A model generated the notes under the pieces. The model saw nothing but the letters and a program-made list of their open reading frames with translations, did no database searches and was not told the DNA's origin. Position numbers and translations under genes: made by a program. Positions 1-10,034 of a stretch of 64,000 bases of DNA are shown one piece after another (within the stretch, counting starts at the first letter, position 1; each line of letters starts with the position of its first letter). Source of the stretch: Cyclaneusma minus (taxonomy: Eukaryota; Ascomycota; Leotiomycetes; Marthamycetales; Marthamycetaceae); assembly GCA_037179335.1 (NCBI GenBank), contig JAKZHN010000050.1, positions 62,001 to 126,000 on the forward strand, read 5' to 3'.

Positions 1-65
1 CCACACCAGATTTCGAAAAATATCTCCAATGTGTCATCAGATATCCCTGCCACACATGCAGCCAC

Positions 66-126
66 GACATCAACATCGCACTCAACAACAAGAAAATTTC
101 TCGACAGCAGCGTCATTCCCCGAAAG
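66..126 (+). repeat. Phased GACAG-like tract left of A1
   Basis: Motif starts at 66 (GACAT), 84 (AACAA), 103 (GACAG) and 122 (GAAAG), spaced 18, 19 and 19 bp. It belongs to the interval between a unit cut by the window edge and unit A1. Confidence 0.5.
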
Positions 127-327
127 CAGCTGCTAAGTCCCCCGTCAAGACCCAGACATTTTCACGTCGAAAAAATCGATCTAAAACTATTCGCTAACGA
201 TTAATAACATGTATCTCAACCTCTAAACCGGTAGTATTTGGACGTCTACATCCTGTCACCATCGGTTCCTTGATCCAGAACTTCTTTCTTGAAGAGAAAG
301 AGCGTTGACAGAGATAAGTATAGCTGG

Positions 328-445
328 CTTATAGCCCAGCACCCTGCCTTAGTTTGCGCCTGCGCCGCCCGCAAGAGACCGAGCTTGAGATCACGTTAGC
401 TAAAGTGTCCGATGTCGGAGTGTTGTCACTGCGTCGGTATATAAG
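328..445. promoter_or_regulatory. A1 divergent promoter
   Basis: The minus-strand TATA is weak (CTATAAG, 328-334). The plus-strand TATA is TATATAAG at 438-445, followed by CTTCC. A half-kept E-box (TCACGT) lies at 391-396. A GACAG follows at 640. Confidence 0.5.
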
Positions 446-870
446 CTTCCTTGAGCTCAGCTGCATCTGCTTTCCGAAGACCTTTCGAACGACGTCGAAA
501 TCTTTGATGGTACAACCAGCGAGAGCAACCCAAACAAAATTGAGTAAATATCAGGTCTCCGAGGCCTGAACTTCCTGATCTTTCACGATTGCGATGCTTC
601 ATGTTGTCCTCACCAATCATGCAGCAATTCCAAGCTTTCGACAGCAAGAACACCCAACGACGGCCGTCCACCTTTCCCGACATCATCAACCAATCCTAAT
701 TATGCATCACGACGTGTATCTCAGCAAAACCACCAAAATGTCATCTTCTCGCTGCCATCTCTTCAAATGTCAATCGCAAAGCAGGTAGATCTGGCCTTTT
801 CTCCATCCAACGCTACCATCAGATCTCTTTCTCTGGGAAGAGAAGCATCCGGAGTGAGAAGGAGCTGCTC

Positions 871-981
871 TTTATACCTCGAGCCGTCCCGAATAAGTCA
901 GAGATGGCACATCAGGTGACCATTGTCCGCAAGCTGATGTGTCTCGAGGTCAAACTCTCGCCTGTAGCTGGGTTTATAAAA
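871..981. promoter_or_regulatory. A2 divergent promoter
   Basis: Minus-strand TATAAA lies at 871-876 in CTCTTTATACCTCG. Plus-strand TTTATAAAA lies at 973-981. CAGGTGACC at 914-922 holds the place of the E-box. A CTCTGGGAAGAGAAG stretch lies about 40 bp left of the minus TATA. Confidence 0.55.
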
Positions 982-1288
982 CTCCTGAAAGCCTCATCAA
1001 CATGTTTCTTTCTCAAGAAGCCCACCACCGATCATATGGCGGTACGAGTAGCTGGTCAAACGACCTGCATACAGCTAGTGCAAGCAACAGACCAAAACAC
1101 CCCAAATGTCACTTATGCACACACACCTGTGATTTTCGATCCTGCTTTCGATGTAAATGCGGGATGCGATGAGTGACTTGATGATTGGGATAAACAACCG
1201 CAACTTTAGCCGGCAGAGCGTTTGACGTGCAGCAATGACCCTCGACCATCGGCAGTGGCTAGTCTTTACGGCAGGAAACGGTCTTGTT

Positions 1289-1830
1289 GACAGTAGCAAA
1301 CCACCTCGAGAACAGCGACAGTCGATCATCATAACCGCAGCGAAGCAGCCCTTCTTCGTCAACAGCTCCCGGTGAGCACTTCGCAAAGAATTGCTAGCCC
1401 ACCCAGTGCTTGCGCTGCTTCGCCAATCTGAACACCGACCTGTCACGAGCTGGGTCCGGGACTCTAGCCAAGGTTAGGGTATAGACTATTGTCAGTAGGT
1501 GTCTATATGTTGCTATGAACATAGAGAAAAAGCTCTCTGACTATCGTGAGAACTACAAGTCTGGTGGTTGTGTGGCGCACGGACCACTCTAGGGCTCTTT
1601 CGGCTGGCTAGCCGTAGAAAGCTCTTCTGGTCCGGGGCCGTCACACGACCTGAGCCTTGGCAAGTACAATCGTCCCATGGGAGGAACATTCGTTGGGAAG
1701 AAAGAGACATGGTAGTGAGTGAGCTGCTTTTTGTAGCCCAATGCACAAGTTGTGAGCAAAACACTTTGGGCACCAGACATTGAGATTCCGCTGCCGTACC
1801 CAAACGTCGAAGCTTGTCACCCATTTCCTC
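1289..1830. repeat. A3: decayed unit(s)
   Basis: GACAG-like motifs occur at 1289, 1311 and 1317 but without clean phasing. A GCTTTTTGTAGCCC stretch near 1726-1739 resembles a mutated beta TATA. No intact pair of TATA boxes is visible, so this interval is read as one or two decayed units filling the gap between A2 and A4. Confidence 0.35.
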
Positions 1831-2044
1831 CTATAGCTTCATACCCATCCGTTCGAACTTGGTTTCTCCAAGCACAGTACGAACCAAAACGGACTCAAAT
1901 GAAATAAGCCGGAGAAATCAATCAAACATCAACTCAGGTCCGAAAGATGTGAATTTCTTCGACGGCACACGTCGTAGGCCTTCTGCAGCTCTCCTGAATC
2001 GCAGACCCTGACTACTCTCCTGCTTGGATTCTATTTTCGTTCAG

Positions 2045-2086
2045 AACAGCAAAGCTCACCCGACAGTAACGAACCTGCACGATAGC
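2045..2086 (+). repeat. Phased tract before A4
   Basis: Motif starts at 2045 (AACAG), 2062 (GACAG) and 2081 (GATAG), spaced 17 and 19 bp. Confidence 0.5.
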
Positions 2087-2301
2087 AGTCCACTCTTCTT
2101 ACAGGAGTTACGGCATTATCGTGTTCTTTTGATTCATGTGTGTGCGTCCCCTGCTTCACAAAACCGCCCTGAAATAGAAGTAGAAAACAATTGCTCACGG
2201 CGTACCGCTCTCCAGTTCGAGCCCAGTCTCAGTCTTCCATTGTACTGGTGTTTCAGTAGTTCAGTTTTGGGAAGAAAAGCAGATTAGAGGTTGACCTGCT
2301 A

Positions 2302-2427
2302 TTTATATCCAAAGCGGTTGAGATATCTAGAGCCATCATGAAGAATCCAATCACGTGACCTTATTAGGTCATACTGCGCTGACATGGACCCATGGCCAAA
2401 GATGGAAGGCGCTCCGTGGTATATAAG
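2302..2427. promoter_or_regulatory. A4 divergent promoter with intact E-box
   Basis: Minus-strand TATAAA at 2302-2307 (ATTTATATCC on plus), CACGTG at 2352-2357 within ATCACGTGACC, and plus-strand TATATAAG at 2420-2427. All three elements are intact, making this one of the type examples. Confidence 0.65.
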
Positions 2428-2627
2428 CCCTGCTTAAACCAACTTCATTTGTTTCCCAAGCACTTGATTTGTCTCAAGGATTATCTTATGTGACGGCTAC
2501 CGCGAGCGTTGAGTAGTTAAAGCGCAAAACACCGAATCACCAGACCCACGCTGGCATGGGTCTAGACTTCCTGTCTAATTCTGAAGTTAGCTGCTCTCAT
2601 ATTGGAGGCCATCGTTCAAATGTCTGT

Positions 2628-2710
2628 AACGGCAGCATGTTTCCGCGATAGCAACGAACTTTTACGACAATACACCATCTTTCTCGACAGCAAGGGGTCG
2701 CTCTCGACAA
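2628..2710 (+). repeat. Five-copy phased GACAG tract before A5
   Basis: Motif starts at 2628 (AACGG), 2647 (GATAG), 2666 (GACAA), 2686 (GACAG) and 2706 (GACAA). Spacings are 19, 19, 20 and 20 bp. This is one of the clearest tracts in the window. Confidence 0.7.
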
Positions 2711-2919
2711 CATCAAGGCAGTGATTTCATCCATCCGTGATCATTATCTCGGCGAGATAACAGCCTAGGACGCCTCACATTAACCGCAACCCCCCAATTA
2801 GTGGCAACATTTGGCGCGCTCTGAGCTTCAACACCAGGGCTTGTCGTGGTGTCTTGTTCCAATCTCGGACGCAATTTTTCTCTGGAAAGGAAAGAGATAT
2901 CAGAGAGAGCAAGCTGCCT

Positions 2920-3029
2920 TTTATACCTCAATCCGTCCAGGTTCCAGGGTCATCCCCAGATGCTTGGTCGCATGACCCCATCAACTCACACCCACGCTGC
3001 CATCAAAGGCCAAATTATCACTATATAAG
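2920..3029. promoter_or_regulatory. A5 divergent promoter
   Basis: Minus-strand TATAAA at 2920-2925 (CCTTTTATACCTC), with TCTCTGGAAAGGAAAG just left at about 2878. Plus-strand TATATAAG at 3022-3029, followed by CTTCCTCTCC. The E-box position reads GCATGACCCC. Confidence 0.65.
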
Positions 3030-3222
3030 CTTCCTCTCCAAACAGCCGCAATTTCTTCTCCAAGCCCTTACTAACAATTGCGGATGCAAATACTCAACGT
3101 TCCAGGGCCGTATAAAGCACCAAGCAAGCGGAGAGACCCCTGGCTCTCAACAGTCCAATTTTCAAATTTTGTGTTCAAGTCCGACAGCCTTAGATTTAGA
3201 AGTTGTCCTTTGTCTCAGGCGC

Positions 3223-3266
3223 AACAGCAACAAGCCACAGCGACAGCAACTGTACTTGCCCGACAG
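3223..3266 (+). repeat. Phased tract before A6
   Basis: Motif starts at 3223 (AACAG), 3242 (GACAG) and 3262 (GACAG), spaced 19 and 20 bp. A further unphased GACAG is at 3183. Confidence 0.6.
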
Positions 3267-3441
3267 AACTCACCCAAGTCTCTTCATTCCTGTTTAGCTA
3301 TAACTGCAACAACTAACATCAACATTCCACACCAATGTCCCATCACGAAAGGGCCCAGTCCTCATCCGAAACAGCTGGTATGGTAATTTGAAGTCGAGAA
3401 TTCGAATTTAGATACCACAAAAGGTTGCAGGGGATGTACCT

Positions 3442-3503
3442 TCTATACCCTGGCGCATCTGAAATTGACACATGATCACTACGGTAGATATCAGGTATAT
3501 AAG
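3442..3503. promoter_or_regulatory. A6 divergent promoter (short spacer)
   Basis: Minus-strand TATAGAA at 3442-3448 is a weak TATA. Plus-strand TATATAAG lies at 3496-3503. The spacer is shortened to about 50 bp and carries CACATGATCAC. Confidence 0.5.
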
Positions 3504-3745
3504 GTCCCTTTCCATCCCCTCCAACTTGGTTTCTTCAAGTCCTTACTGTGACGGTTGACCAGACAAGATACAGCACTTAGCGAAGACGAATGCCCGCAGA
3601 AAGCGTCGAGCAGTCAAGCCGAAAGATATCACGTCTTCAGCACCGCGAATCGTGAATCGAACTTCGGGTAAACTGGCTGATCTGAAATTTTCAACTTGAT
3701 TCCTGGCGTTCGTCGCCTCATCATCCTCTTAACGTCAATTCCAAC

Positions 3746-3785
3746 AACAGAAGATTCTCAAGACAATGGACTTGTCCATCGACAG
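3746..3785 (+). repeat. Phased tract before A7
   Basis: Motif starts at 3746 (AACAG), 3762 (GACAA) and 3781 (GACAG), spaced 16 and 19 bp. Confidence 0.45.
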
Positions 3786-4006
3786 CAGCATTCATTCCTC
3801 GCCAGCACAAGCCAATTTTTGCGCCTTTCGTCCACTCCTTCATTGCCCGTATCTCAATAAACAACACCGGCGTACCCGAAGATTCACCAACCACGGGAAC
3901 TCTCAATCTTTGGCCCAACTTGCATTCTACAACACGCATAATACATTTGGGTCTTTGGGCTCTTTTGTGAAGGAAAGGAACGTGGTATATTGAGATGAAC
4001 CTGATA

Positions 4007-4110
4007 TTTATATCCCGTAGTAGGTTCGCTCGGAACATTCGGTCATGTGACCTCGTCAGCTCAGACTCTACTTCCCAGACATCACGAGGTCGAAGATACT
4101 GACTATATAG
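4007..4110. promoter_or_regulatory. A7 divergent promoter
   Basis: Minus-strand TATAAA at 4007-4012, CATGTGACC with core 4044-4049, and plus-strand TATATAG at 4104-4110. Confidence 0.55.
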
Positions 4111-4339
4111 GCCTTCCTTGGACCCCCCTGGAATTAATTCCTCCAAGCAATTTCCTTGGTAGCATTTCCCTGGATGACGATCGCGTCTCGATGGCCGCAA
4201 GACTTTTGCGGCAAAAGGTATCGCGCATAAATGTAGTGGTTTTATGTGGGACGAGTCACCTGACAGCGTGGGTGGCCCGGAGGGTATCGGGCCGACGCAA
4301 GGGAGCTTGCAGGAGGGCAAACGAGGAAATTAAGCTCCC

Positions 4340-4612
4340 TTCAAGAGCTCCAGCTTCCTCTCTTTTCCTTCTCTCTTTATCTATATCGATTCAGAGCTGT
4401 CAGGTGTCTCGATTTTCACCCACCCACCGTCCCTGTACATAGTTATCCAGCTCCTTACGTAGCTAGTGGCCGATTCAAGCTTTTGGGAGCTCTTCTCACT
4501 TTTCTCGCTACCAGGGAAGGAAAGAGGAGGCTCCTGGCATAAGAAGGAGCTCTCAAGAGCTCTAAGAATGGCTCTCAAGAGTTTTTAAGAGCTCCAAGAG
4601 CTCCCAAAAGCT
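4340..4612. repeat. GAGCTC-rich stretch
   Basis: CAAGAGCTC and overlapping GAGCTC palindromes recur many times here, densely between 4545 and 4612. CCAAGAGCTTC also occurs just downstream of several alpha TATA boxes, so this may be a local expansion of that segment. It fills the abnormally long A7-A8 interval. Confidence 0.5.
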
Positions 4613-4817
4613 TTAAATTCAAGGCTGCTTCCGCCAAACGCTGCTGATTCCATCTCTCCTTTGCACGTGACAAGCAGGTTAACATAAATCGTAGGATCAG
4701 AAAGTTAGAAGAGGAGAAAAGCGTTGAACACTTAGACCTACCGCACATGAGCTGCTTTATCACGGATGGCCGCCTTACGTCTAAGTTTGCTCGCTGCTGT
4801 TTATTGTCCTGCACCTC

Positions 4818-4899
4818 GACAGCGTCTTTTTGGGCGACAGCAACACGTTAAAATAACAGCAAACACGCCTCCTCAATAGCAGGTTTTTTTGCTCAACAG
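4818..4899 (+). repeat. Five-copy phased tract before A8
   Basis: Motif starts at 4818 (GACAG), 4836 (GACAG), 4855 (AACAG), 4875 (AATAG) and 4895 (AACAG). Spacings are 18, 19, 20 and 20 bp. Confidence 0.7.
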
Positions 4900-5095
4900 C
4901 ACTGATGAAGGCGTCCACCTGCCCACCCCGTCTCTTTCTCGACGAGCCTGCACCAGATGATTGACCATTCACCACGATGTCATTTTAGTCCTTAGCCACA
5001 TTCAGCGGATGGCTTCTTCAAATTGGGTAGAACAATTGCACCTTAGCTAGTCCGTCTGAAAGTAAAACAGGTTCTTGGTGAAAAGAGCCCAGCTT

Positions 5096-5213
5096 TTTAT
5101 ACCCCGATCCCCTTTAGCGCTACTGCCACCTCCAACCCCCTAATCATGAGACCTTAGGCTACGCTGCTAAAGGTGTGACACGGCTGAAGTCACAACCTCA
5201 TCACTACATAAGC
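5096..5213. promoter_or_regulatory. A8 divergent promoter
   Basis: Minus-strand TATAAA at 5096-5101 (CTTTTTATACCCC). The plus-strand box has drifted to TACATAAG (5206-5213) but keeps the flanking CTTCTTC. Confidence 0.55.
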
Positions 5214-5415
5214 TTCTTCACAAACAACTTCGATTTCCTTCCCAGGCCCTTTGCCGACCACCAGGGTATAGTATGTTCCGAAATCATAGAATCATTGGCA
5301 AATAGAGGAGCAGTACCAAGTTGTCGGTCCCCGCGGTTTCAAAATCTGTTTCTGGTTATCTCTGGCCCTTAGCTGCCCCTAGATCTCTGACTCGAATTTG
5401 GTTGACTCTCACTGG

Positions 5416-5459
5416 AACAGTAACAGCCCCCCACGACAGTGAAGCTTCTTCTTCGACAG
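5416..5459 (+). repeat. Phased tract before A9
   Basis: Motif starts at 5416 (AACAG), 5435 (GACAG) and 5455 (GACAG), spaced 19 and 20 bp. Confidence 0.6.
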
Positions 5460-5657
5460 CAGCACCAAAGTTGTCATCTCCCCATCACCTTACCTACCTC
5501 GACAAAACGACATCGGTGCGTTATTTCCCAGCCATTTAATCATTTTCCCAAGCCTGAAGCTATCAGGCAGCCGTACCAGGCCTTTCTTCATGCACATGTC
5601 ATGTCGCAACTCTTCATTTTTAATATGAAAACCAAGTCTTCGGCAAAGAAGCATCCT

Positions 5658-5792
5658 TTTATATCCTCGTGACCCATCTTTCCGAGTCCCAAAATTGAGA
5701 CCGGACACTAGATACTCTGAAGTCACGAGACACTACCCAAGTAACAAGTTCCGCTCAAGGATCCAAATCGAGGTCTTCAGCAGGTATATAAG
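5658..5792. promoter_or_regulatory. A9 divergent promoter
   Basis: Minus-strand TATAAA at 5658-5663, a TCACGAGAC variant of the E-box near 5722, and plus-strand TATATAAG at 5785-5792 in CAGGTATATAAGCTTCC. Confidence 0.6.
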
Positions 5793-5913
5793 CTTCCCTC
5801 ATACTCGCTCGAATCTGATTCACAAAAGGGCTCCTTCGACATCTAATCTAAGCCTTGCTTAGATTCAAATAATCTATCTAAATAATTCTTAGATTCTTAG
5901 ATTCCCCCACACT

Positions 5914-5976
5914 GACAGTACCCATTCGTCCACGACAATAGGCCTCAAGTTGACAGCATAATTCCTTATTCGACAC
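5914..5976 (+). repeat. Phased tract before A10
   Basis: Motif starts at 5914 (GACAG), 5934 (GACAA), 5952 (GACAG) and 5972 (GACAC), spaced 20, 18 and 20 bp. Confidence 0.6.
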
Positions 5977-6395
5977 CACCAGACATCCGATAGTTTCCTC
6001 CCCGTAATTCCGTGCATTTTCACATAGCTATCACAGAAGATTGACCACCAACAGACATCCTTATCTCTGATCAACAGATGCCACGGGTAAGGCCCTTGGA
6101 CCTTCACAGAGCCATGGCTCGCAGCATTGAAACTCTCTTGTCTGGAAAGAAAAGAGGAGTAGTAGGGAGAAGTAGCCTCCTTTTATAGACCAGTCCATTC
6201 TTGGAGTAGGCTGCTAAGGTATCCGTGGACGGAATGTTTGTCACTAGGGTTGTTCAGGGTAGGGTTTTAATAACCGGTTTCTTAAAATAACCGGTTTTTG
6301 TACCTCACCGCTTACCCGATTAGGCAGAGGGCGGCAGAAAAAATTACCGGTTTTTAAAAATCAGTTTATCCTAATTTACAAATAATTTTTGAAAT

Positions 6396-6527
6396 TTTCA
6401 AAAATGTCGATATGCAATAAAAAAAAGTAAAATTACTAAGCGATCCTGTGATTGGCCCGGTGGCTTGGCGCGGTGAAAAGGCGCTAAAATTTAGCGAATT
6501 TTTTGTTTTATTGCATGTCGACAAAAA
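6396..6527. repeat. Small inverted repeat within the element
   Basis: AAAAATGTCGATATGCAATAA on the left (about 6400-6420) faces TTATTGCATGTCGACAAAAA (6508-6527). The GC-richer middle contains GGCCCGGTGGC. A related TTTTATTGCACGTCGAC copy occurs at about 7271-7287. Confidence 0.5.
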
Positions 6528-6580
6528 TCTAAAAAATGTTTAAAATTATTGGATATTTTATTATATTTTAATTAACCGGT

Positions 6581-7389
6581 TTTAAATTTCGAATCCAGAT
6601 CTCCACACATACCCTAAAATTCCCCACACATACCCTGCCTTATATTTTAGGCAGGAGACCCTTTTTTACTGCAAAAGAAGTAAGAATAATTTTTTATCAT
6701 TTGGAACCAATTTTCGGCCTTTTGAATCGGATTTTCAAGCTATTTCAATTGATTTTAAACTATTCACAAAGCCAGCTTCAGCTCCAAGCTCCAAGCTCCA
6801 GCTCCGGCCAATTATAGCAACAGGGCTCCAGCCCTTGATTTCAGGCTCCAAAATCCAAAATCCAGCTCCAAAATCCAGCTTCAAAATCCAGCTCTAGCTC
6901 CAGCTCCAGCTTCAGCTCCAGCTCCAGCTTCAGATCCAGCTTTAGCGCATATATATTAAGGTCTGGAAAAGCAGCATGCCATGCGCTATGGCTGGAAGAG
7001 CGAGGGCGAGAGCAAAGGCAAAAATAAGGAGTATCTGGCATGACATAATTAGCATAATGTAAACAAATAGCGTATGGGCATAGGGACTTTTGGCATGCAC
7101 TACAGCCTGCGCAAAGCTGGAAATAGAGCTAGAATTGAAGCTGCTAATCTGGAGCTTGCGCCAGAGGTCTAAAGCCCTTTGCTGGAACTGAAGCAAAAGC
7201 GGTGATAATGGTAATAAATATTTAATTTCGCTGCGGAGACATTTGGCCCGGGTAAATCCCGGCGCATAAATTTTATTGCACGTCGACCGGGCCCCCAAAG
7301 CTAAAAAAGGGTGCCCTGCCTGAAATATAAAGCAGGGTATGTATGGGGAATTTTAGGGTATGTGTGGAGATCCGGATCCTTAAATTTCG
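6581..7389. mobile_element. Nested element with about 75-bp inverted arms
   Basis: The left arm (6581-6655) and right arm (7315-7389) are near-perfect reverse complements. Shared blocks include GATCTCCACACATACCC and TAAAATTCCCCA, ending in CTGCCT. No coding frame spans the interior. It is probably a separate non-autonomous element inserted in, or forming the core of, the 6247-7477 block. Confidence 0.6.
6771..6941. repeat. AGCTCC-type simple repeat
   Basis: Degenerate repeats of AGCTCC, AGCTTC and AAATCC run through the middle of the nested element. Reading frames here give meaningless LELKLELE-type peptides. Confidence 0.8.
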
Positions 7390-7702
7390 GGGTGTTCACA
7401 ATATAAGGCCAAAAACCAGTTTTTATAATAACCAGTTTTTGCAAAAACCGGTTATTTTTTTCTACTCTGAACCCCCCTACTGTGGGTGGTCGGCCAGGTA
7501 TATAAGCTCTCCTGCTCCCACTCGAATCCGCATTTCCCTCCAAGTACTCTAACAGACATATCTCGTCCTGACGACGGCCGCAAAAAGTATGAAGCACATA
7601 TCTTCCACACTCGAATTTTCAGACTCGACTCTGGAAGCCTGGATCCTGCCACTGGCGTTCAGCAGCAATCTCTTGCACCACCAAAAACCACATGGCGCGC
7701 AA

Positions 7703-7766
7703 AACAGCAATATCCTGATTTGACAGCAGCCCTTTCCTACCAATAGCAGCACTCCTTGTCCGACAG
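7703..7766 (+). repeat. Phased tract before A11
   Basis: Motif starts at 7703 (AACAG), 7722 (GACAG), 7742 (AATAG) and 7762 (GACAG). Spacings are 19, 20 and 20 bp, and all four copies continue as CAGCA or AGCAGC. Confidence 0.7.
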
Positions 7767-8145
7767 CAGCCCTCCTCGCCTAGGTCCGATACTGAGTTTG
7801 AACCTAGGTACAGATGTGTAGCTCATCCACTTGATAAAGAAAGCTTCGGCTCAAACAATGAACCTTCTTCTGTCCCTAGAGACCTTCCAAAGCCATTTGT
7901 GCCTGTCGGGAACCTAAGGGTTCGGGGTTCTACTGCAGTAGCGTTCAAGGTGGTGTGTATTCGTCTATGGAGGAAGAGGGAGGAGCGCGCCAGCCAGACC
8001 TTGAGGGCCTGGCATGGGAGCTCCGTCCGGGCTAGCTAGTCTAAGCGCTAACACGTGCTCACCGCACGTGCCCGCTCCCAACAGTGCCGGCTTGTGATTG
8101 TTTTTCCTCTGGAAAGACAAGGGCATAGGCATCGAAACGTGAAGG

Positions 8146-8257
8146 TTTTTAATAGCCCAGATCACGCAAGCACGTGACCTCGTTGCCTGAGACTGCGCTT
8201 CTCATGCGAAAATTTCCAAAGTCAGGCCCCGGGTGCTGCCATTAATAGATATATAAG
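8146..8257. promoter_or_regulatory. A11 promoter, plus side intact
   Basis: CACGTG at 8171-8176 (GCACGTGACCTCG) and plus-strand TATATAAG at 8250-8257. The minus box has decayed to CTATTAAAAAC (about 8146-8157), although CTCTGGAAAGACAAG is still present at about 8107. Confidence 0.6.
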
Positions 8258-8463
8258 CTCTCCTTCTACTCATGCGAATTGATTTCTCCAAGAGCTCTAA
8301 GCGGTGCATAGGGGTTCGACCCTCCAATGACTGCAGAAAAGGCTAGGAAATAAACGGACCAGTATCAAGATCTGGACTTAAAATTGAGAAGTTGGAGGCT
8401 TCAGCCCCGGAATATATCAATTTTCTTTGGCTCAAGGATCATCCTATAATTGTGCTGACGGGC

Positions 8464-8545
8464 GACGGCCATAAGCATGCATGACAGCACCCTTCGTCCT
8501 TGACAGCACCACCCATCGTTCGAGAGCACTACTCCACGCTAACAG
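8464..8545 (+). repeat. Five-copy phased tract before A12
   Basis: Motif starts at 8464 (GACGG), 8483 (GACAG), 8502 (GACAG), 8522 (GAGAG) and 8541 (AACAG). Spacings are 19, 19, 20 and 19 bp. Confidence 0.75.
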
Positions 8546-8747
8546 TATCGCAACATCCATTCCTCCTTCTCCTCGAAACCCGTCTGCCTTTACGAAGCTA
8601 CCCGAAAAAGAAGTTCATCGACGACTCCGCTGACTTTCCGTCACCGACCTGGTCTTTGCCCTCGCGACTTCGCAATGCCATTAGACGCCATCGTGTCGAA
8701 TAGCTTGTCTGGGAAGAAAAGGGCACAAGACAGGAGAAGGCAGGGCT

Positions 8748-8871
8748 TTTATAACCCCAGCCTGCTGATCCAAGCACACCACCAAACTGACCTCGTTACC
8801 TCGTGCGACACCACTACAGCACAATTGAGATTGGGCTATTGCCATGTGGTAAGTACCTCGAGCTATATAAG
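8748..8871. promoter_or_regulatory. A12 divergent promoter
   Basis: Minus-strand TATAAA at 8748-8753 (GCTTTTATAACCCC) and plus-strand TATATAAG at 8864-8871. GTCTGGGAAGAAAAGGG lies at about 8707 on the start-site side of the minus box. Confidence 0.65.
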
Positions 8872-9106
8872 GTCGCTTTCCATCCTCGAATCCGATTTTT
8901 TAATTTCGGGACTTCTTTCAAGTCACTCAATAAGCTGGCAGTGACTGATCATTGCGATTGCCACATAAAGCAACCGTTGAGCATTCAAAGCGAGGGACAT
9001 TGAGTCTTGGACCAGAAGCCTGGAAGTTGAAATATGGATCGTCAAATGCAGCGACCTTGGACTTGTCGCCAGTCTCTGATTTTGCGCAGCTATTGTCATG
9101 TTCCGT

Positions 9107-9172
9107 GACGGCAACAAACATGCACGGCAGCAATCCTCTCCCTCTTCAACAGCAGGCCTCCCTCTTCGACAG
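9107..9172 (+). repeat. Phased tract before A13
   Basis: Motif starts at 9107 (GACGG), 9126 (GGCAG), 9148 (AACAG) and 9168 (GACAG), spaced 19, 22 and 20 bp. Confidence 0.65.
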
Positions 9173-9390
9173 CAGCATCCCTACCCAAGTGCAGCGTTCC
9201 AACGCCTCCTCTTTCTTCAGACCCATCTCCTTCCACAAAGCCATCGGAAGAAAAATCCGACAGCCAATTCAGTCTCCGACTTTCTACCCACGACCTGCTT
9301 CTGAACTTTGGGACTTCGCAAAGCCATGGTTCGCTTTCAGTTCATGCAATGTCTGAAAGAGAAAGGCGTGAGCAGTTGGGAAGGACCGCC

Positions 9391-9484
9391 TTTATATCCC
9401 GGCCTATGCAAGCTGTAGCAGTCAGGTGACCTCGTACGGCTGGAGCATTTGAAGTCGTAATCCCGCCGTTGGCAAGTATTTAAG
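9391..9484. promoter_or_regulatory. A13 divergent promoter
   Basis: Minus-strand TATAAA at 9391-9396, CAGGTGACCTCG at about 9423, and plus-strand TATTTAAG at 9477-9484. The spacer is 80 bp. Confidence 0.6.
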
Positions 9485-9687
9485 CTCTCCCTCTCCCTCT
9501 CTGCCTCCTTTCTCTTCCAAATGTGTCAAAGATACACTCTGTCAAATGTCTCACCGTGGCCATGGCTGCAGAAAGCGCTAAACAATCAAAGCAAAGAACG
9601 TAAGTTGTGAAAATGAGATTCAGAACTCCTAGGGTCTAGGCTTGGGCTTTGTCATCGTCCCTAGCAGATCGGGAACACATCCTCTCC

Positions 9688-9732
9688 GACAGCAGCACTC
9701 ACACATCAACAGTGGCCCTCTTGATCCGACAG
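9688..9732 (+). repeat. Phased tract before A14
   Basis: Motif starts at 9688 (GACAG), 9708 (AACAG) and 9728 (GACAG), spaced exactly 20 and 20 bp. Confidence 0.65.
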
Positions 9733-9930
9733 TAACCATAAAAACATGTTTTCCCTCTGCACCATCTATCTCCACAGAGCCACTCGGAAAAAGGAATCAC
9801 GAGCCACTTCAGTCTCTGGCTTTCTACCAACGACGGGGCTATGGCCCTTGGACTTGCATGATACCATTCATCATTCCAGCATTCTCTTCTTTTCACTGGA
9901 AAGAAAAGACCTTGAGACGGGAAAACGAAG

Positions 9931-10034
9931 CTCTTAAGACCTTATCCCGTCAAAGCACGTGATCTTTTCATCTCAGAGTACACTGCTGCAACACTCAAAG
10001 GCGGAATGTCGTCGCTGACAGCTACGTATATAAG
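9931..10034. promoter_or_regulatory. A14 promoter, plus side intact
   Basis: CACGTG at 9956-9961 and plus-strand TATATAAG at 10027-10034. The minus box region (about 9931-9946) has lost a recognisable TATA, though CACTGGAAAGAAAAG is kept at about 9896. Confidence 0.55.

Larger units (their letters stand above)
6247..7477. mobile_element. Inverted-repeat element remnant inside the A10 promoter
   Basis: AT-rich block of about 1.23 kb. Its left end (GGGTTGTTCAGGGTAG) and the reverse complement of its right end (GGGGGGTTCAGAGTAG) match at most positions. Both sides also carry AATAACCGGTTTTTG further in. A TA dinucleotide flanks each end (6245-6246 and 7478-7479), which would fit a Tc1/mariner-type target duplication. 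That is suggestive only, because TA is short. There is no transposase frame. Runs of A and T suggest heavy C-to-T decay such as RIP. It contains a second nested inverted-repeat block and an AGCTCC simple repeat. Confidence 0.55.
6182..7506. promoter_or_regulatory. A10 divergent promoter split by a mobile element
   Basis: Minus-strand TATAAA at 6182-6187 and plus-strand TATATAAG at 7499-7506 are normal for the array but lie about 1.3 kb apart instead of about 100 bp. Removing the element at 6247-7477 restores a spacer of about 80 bp. Confidence 0.6.

Noticed and set aside
7343..7652. Frames across the right end of the inverted-repeat element
   Set aside because: They run through element and array sequence alike and depend on the insertion junction.
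8464..8545. CRISPR-like array from short repeats at constant spacing
   Set aside because: The repeat core is only 5-8 bp with 11-14 bp between copies, there are five copies at most, and the genome is eukaryotic.
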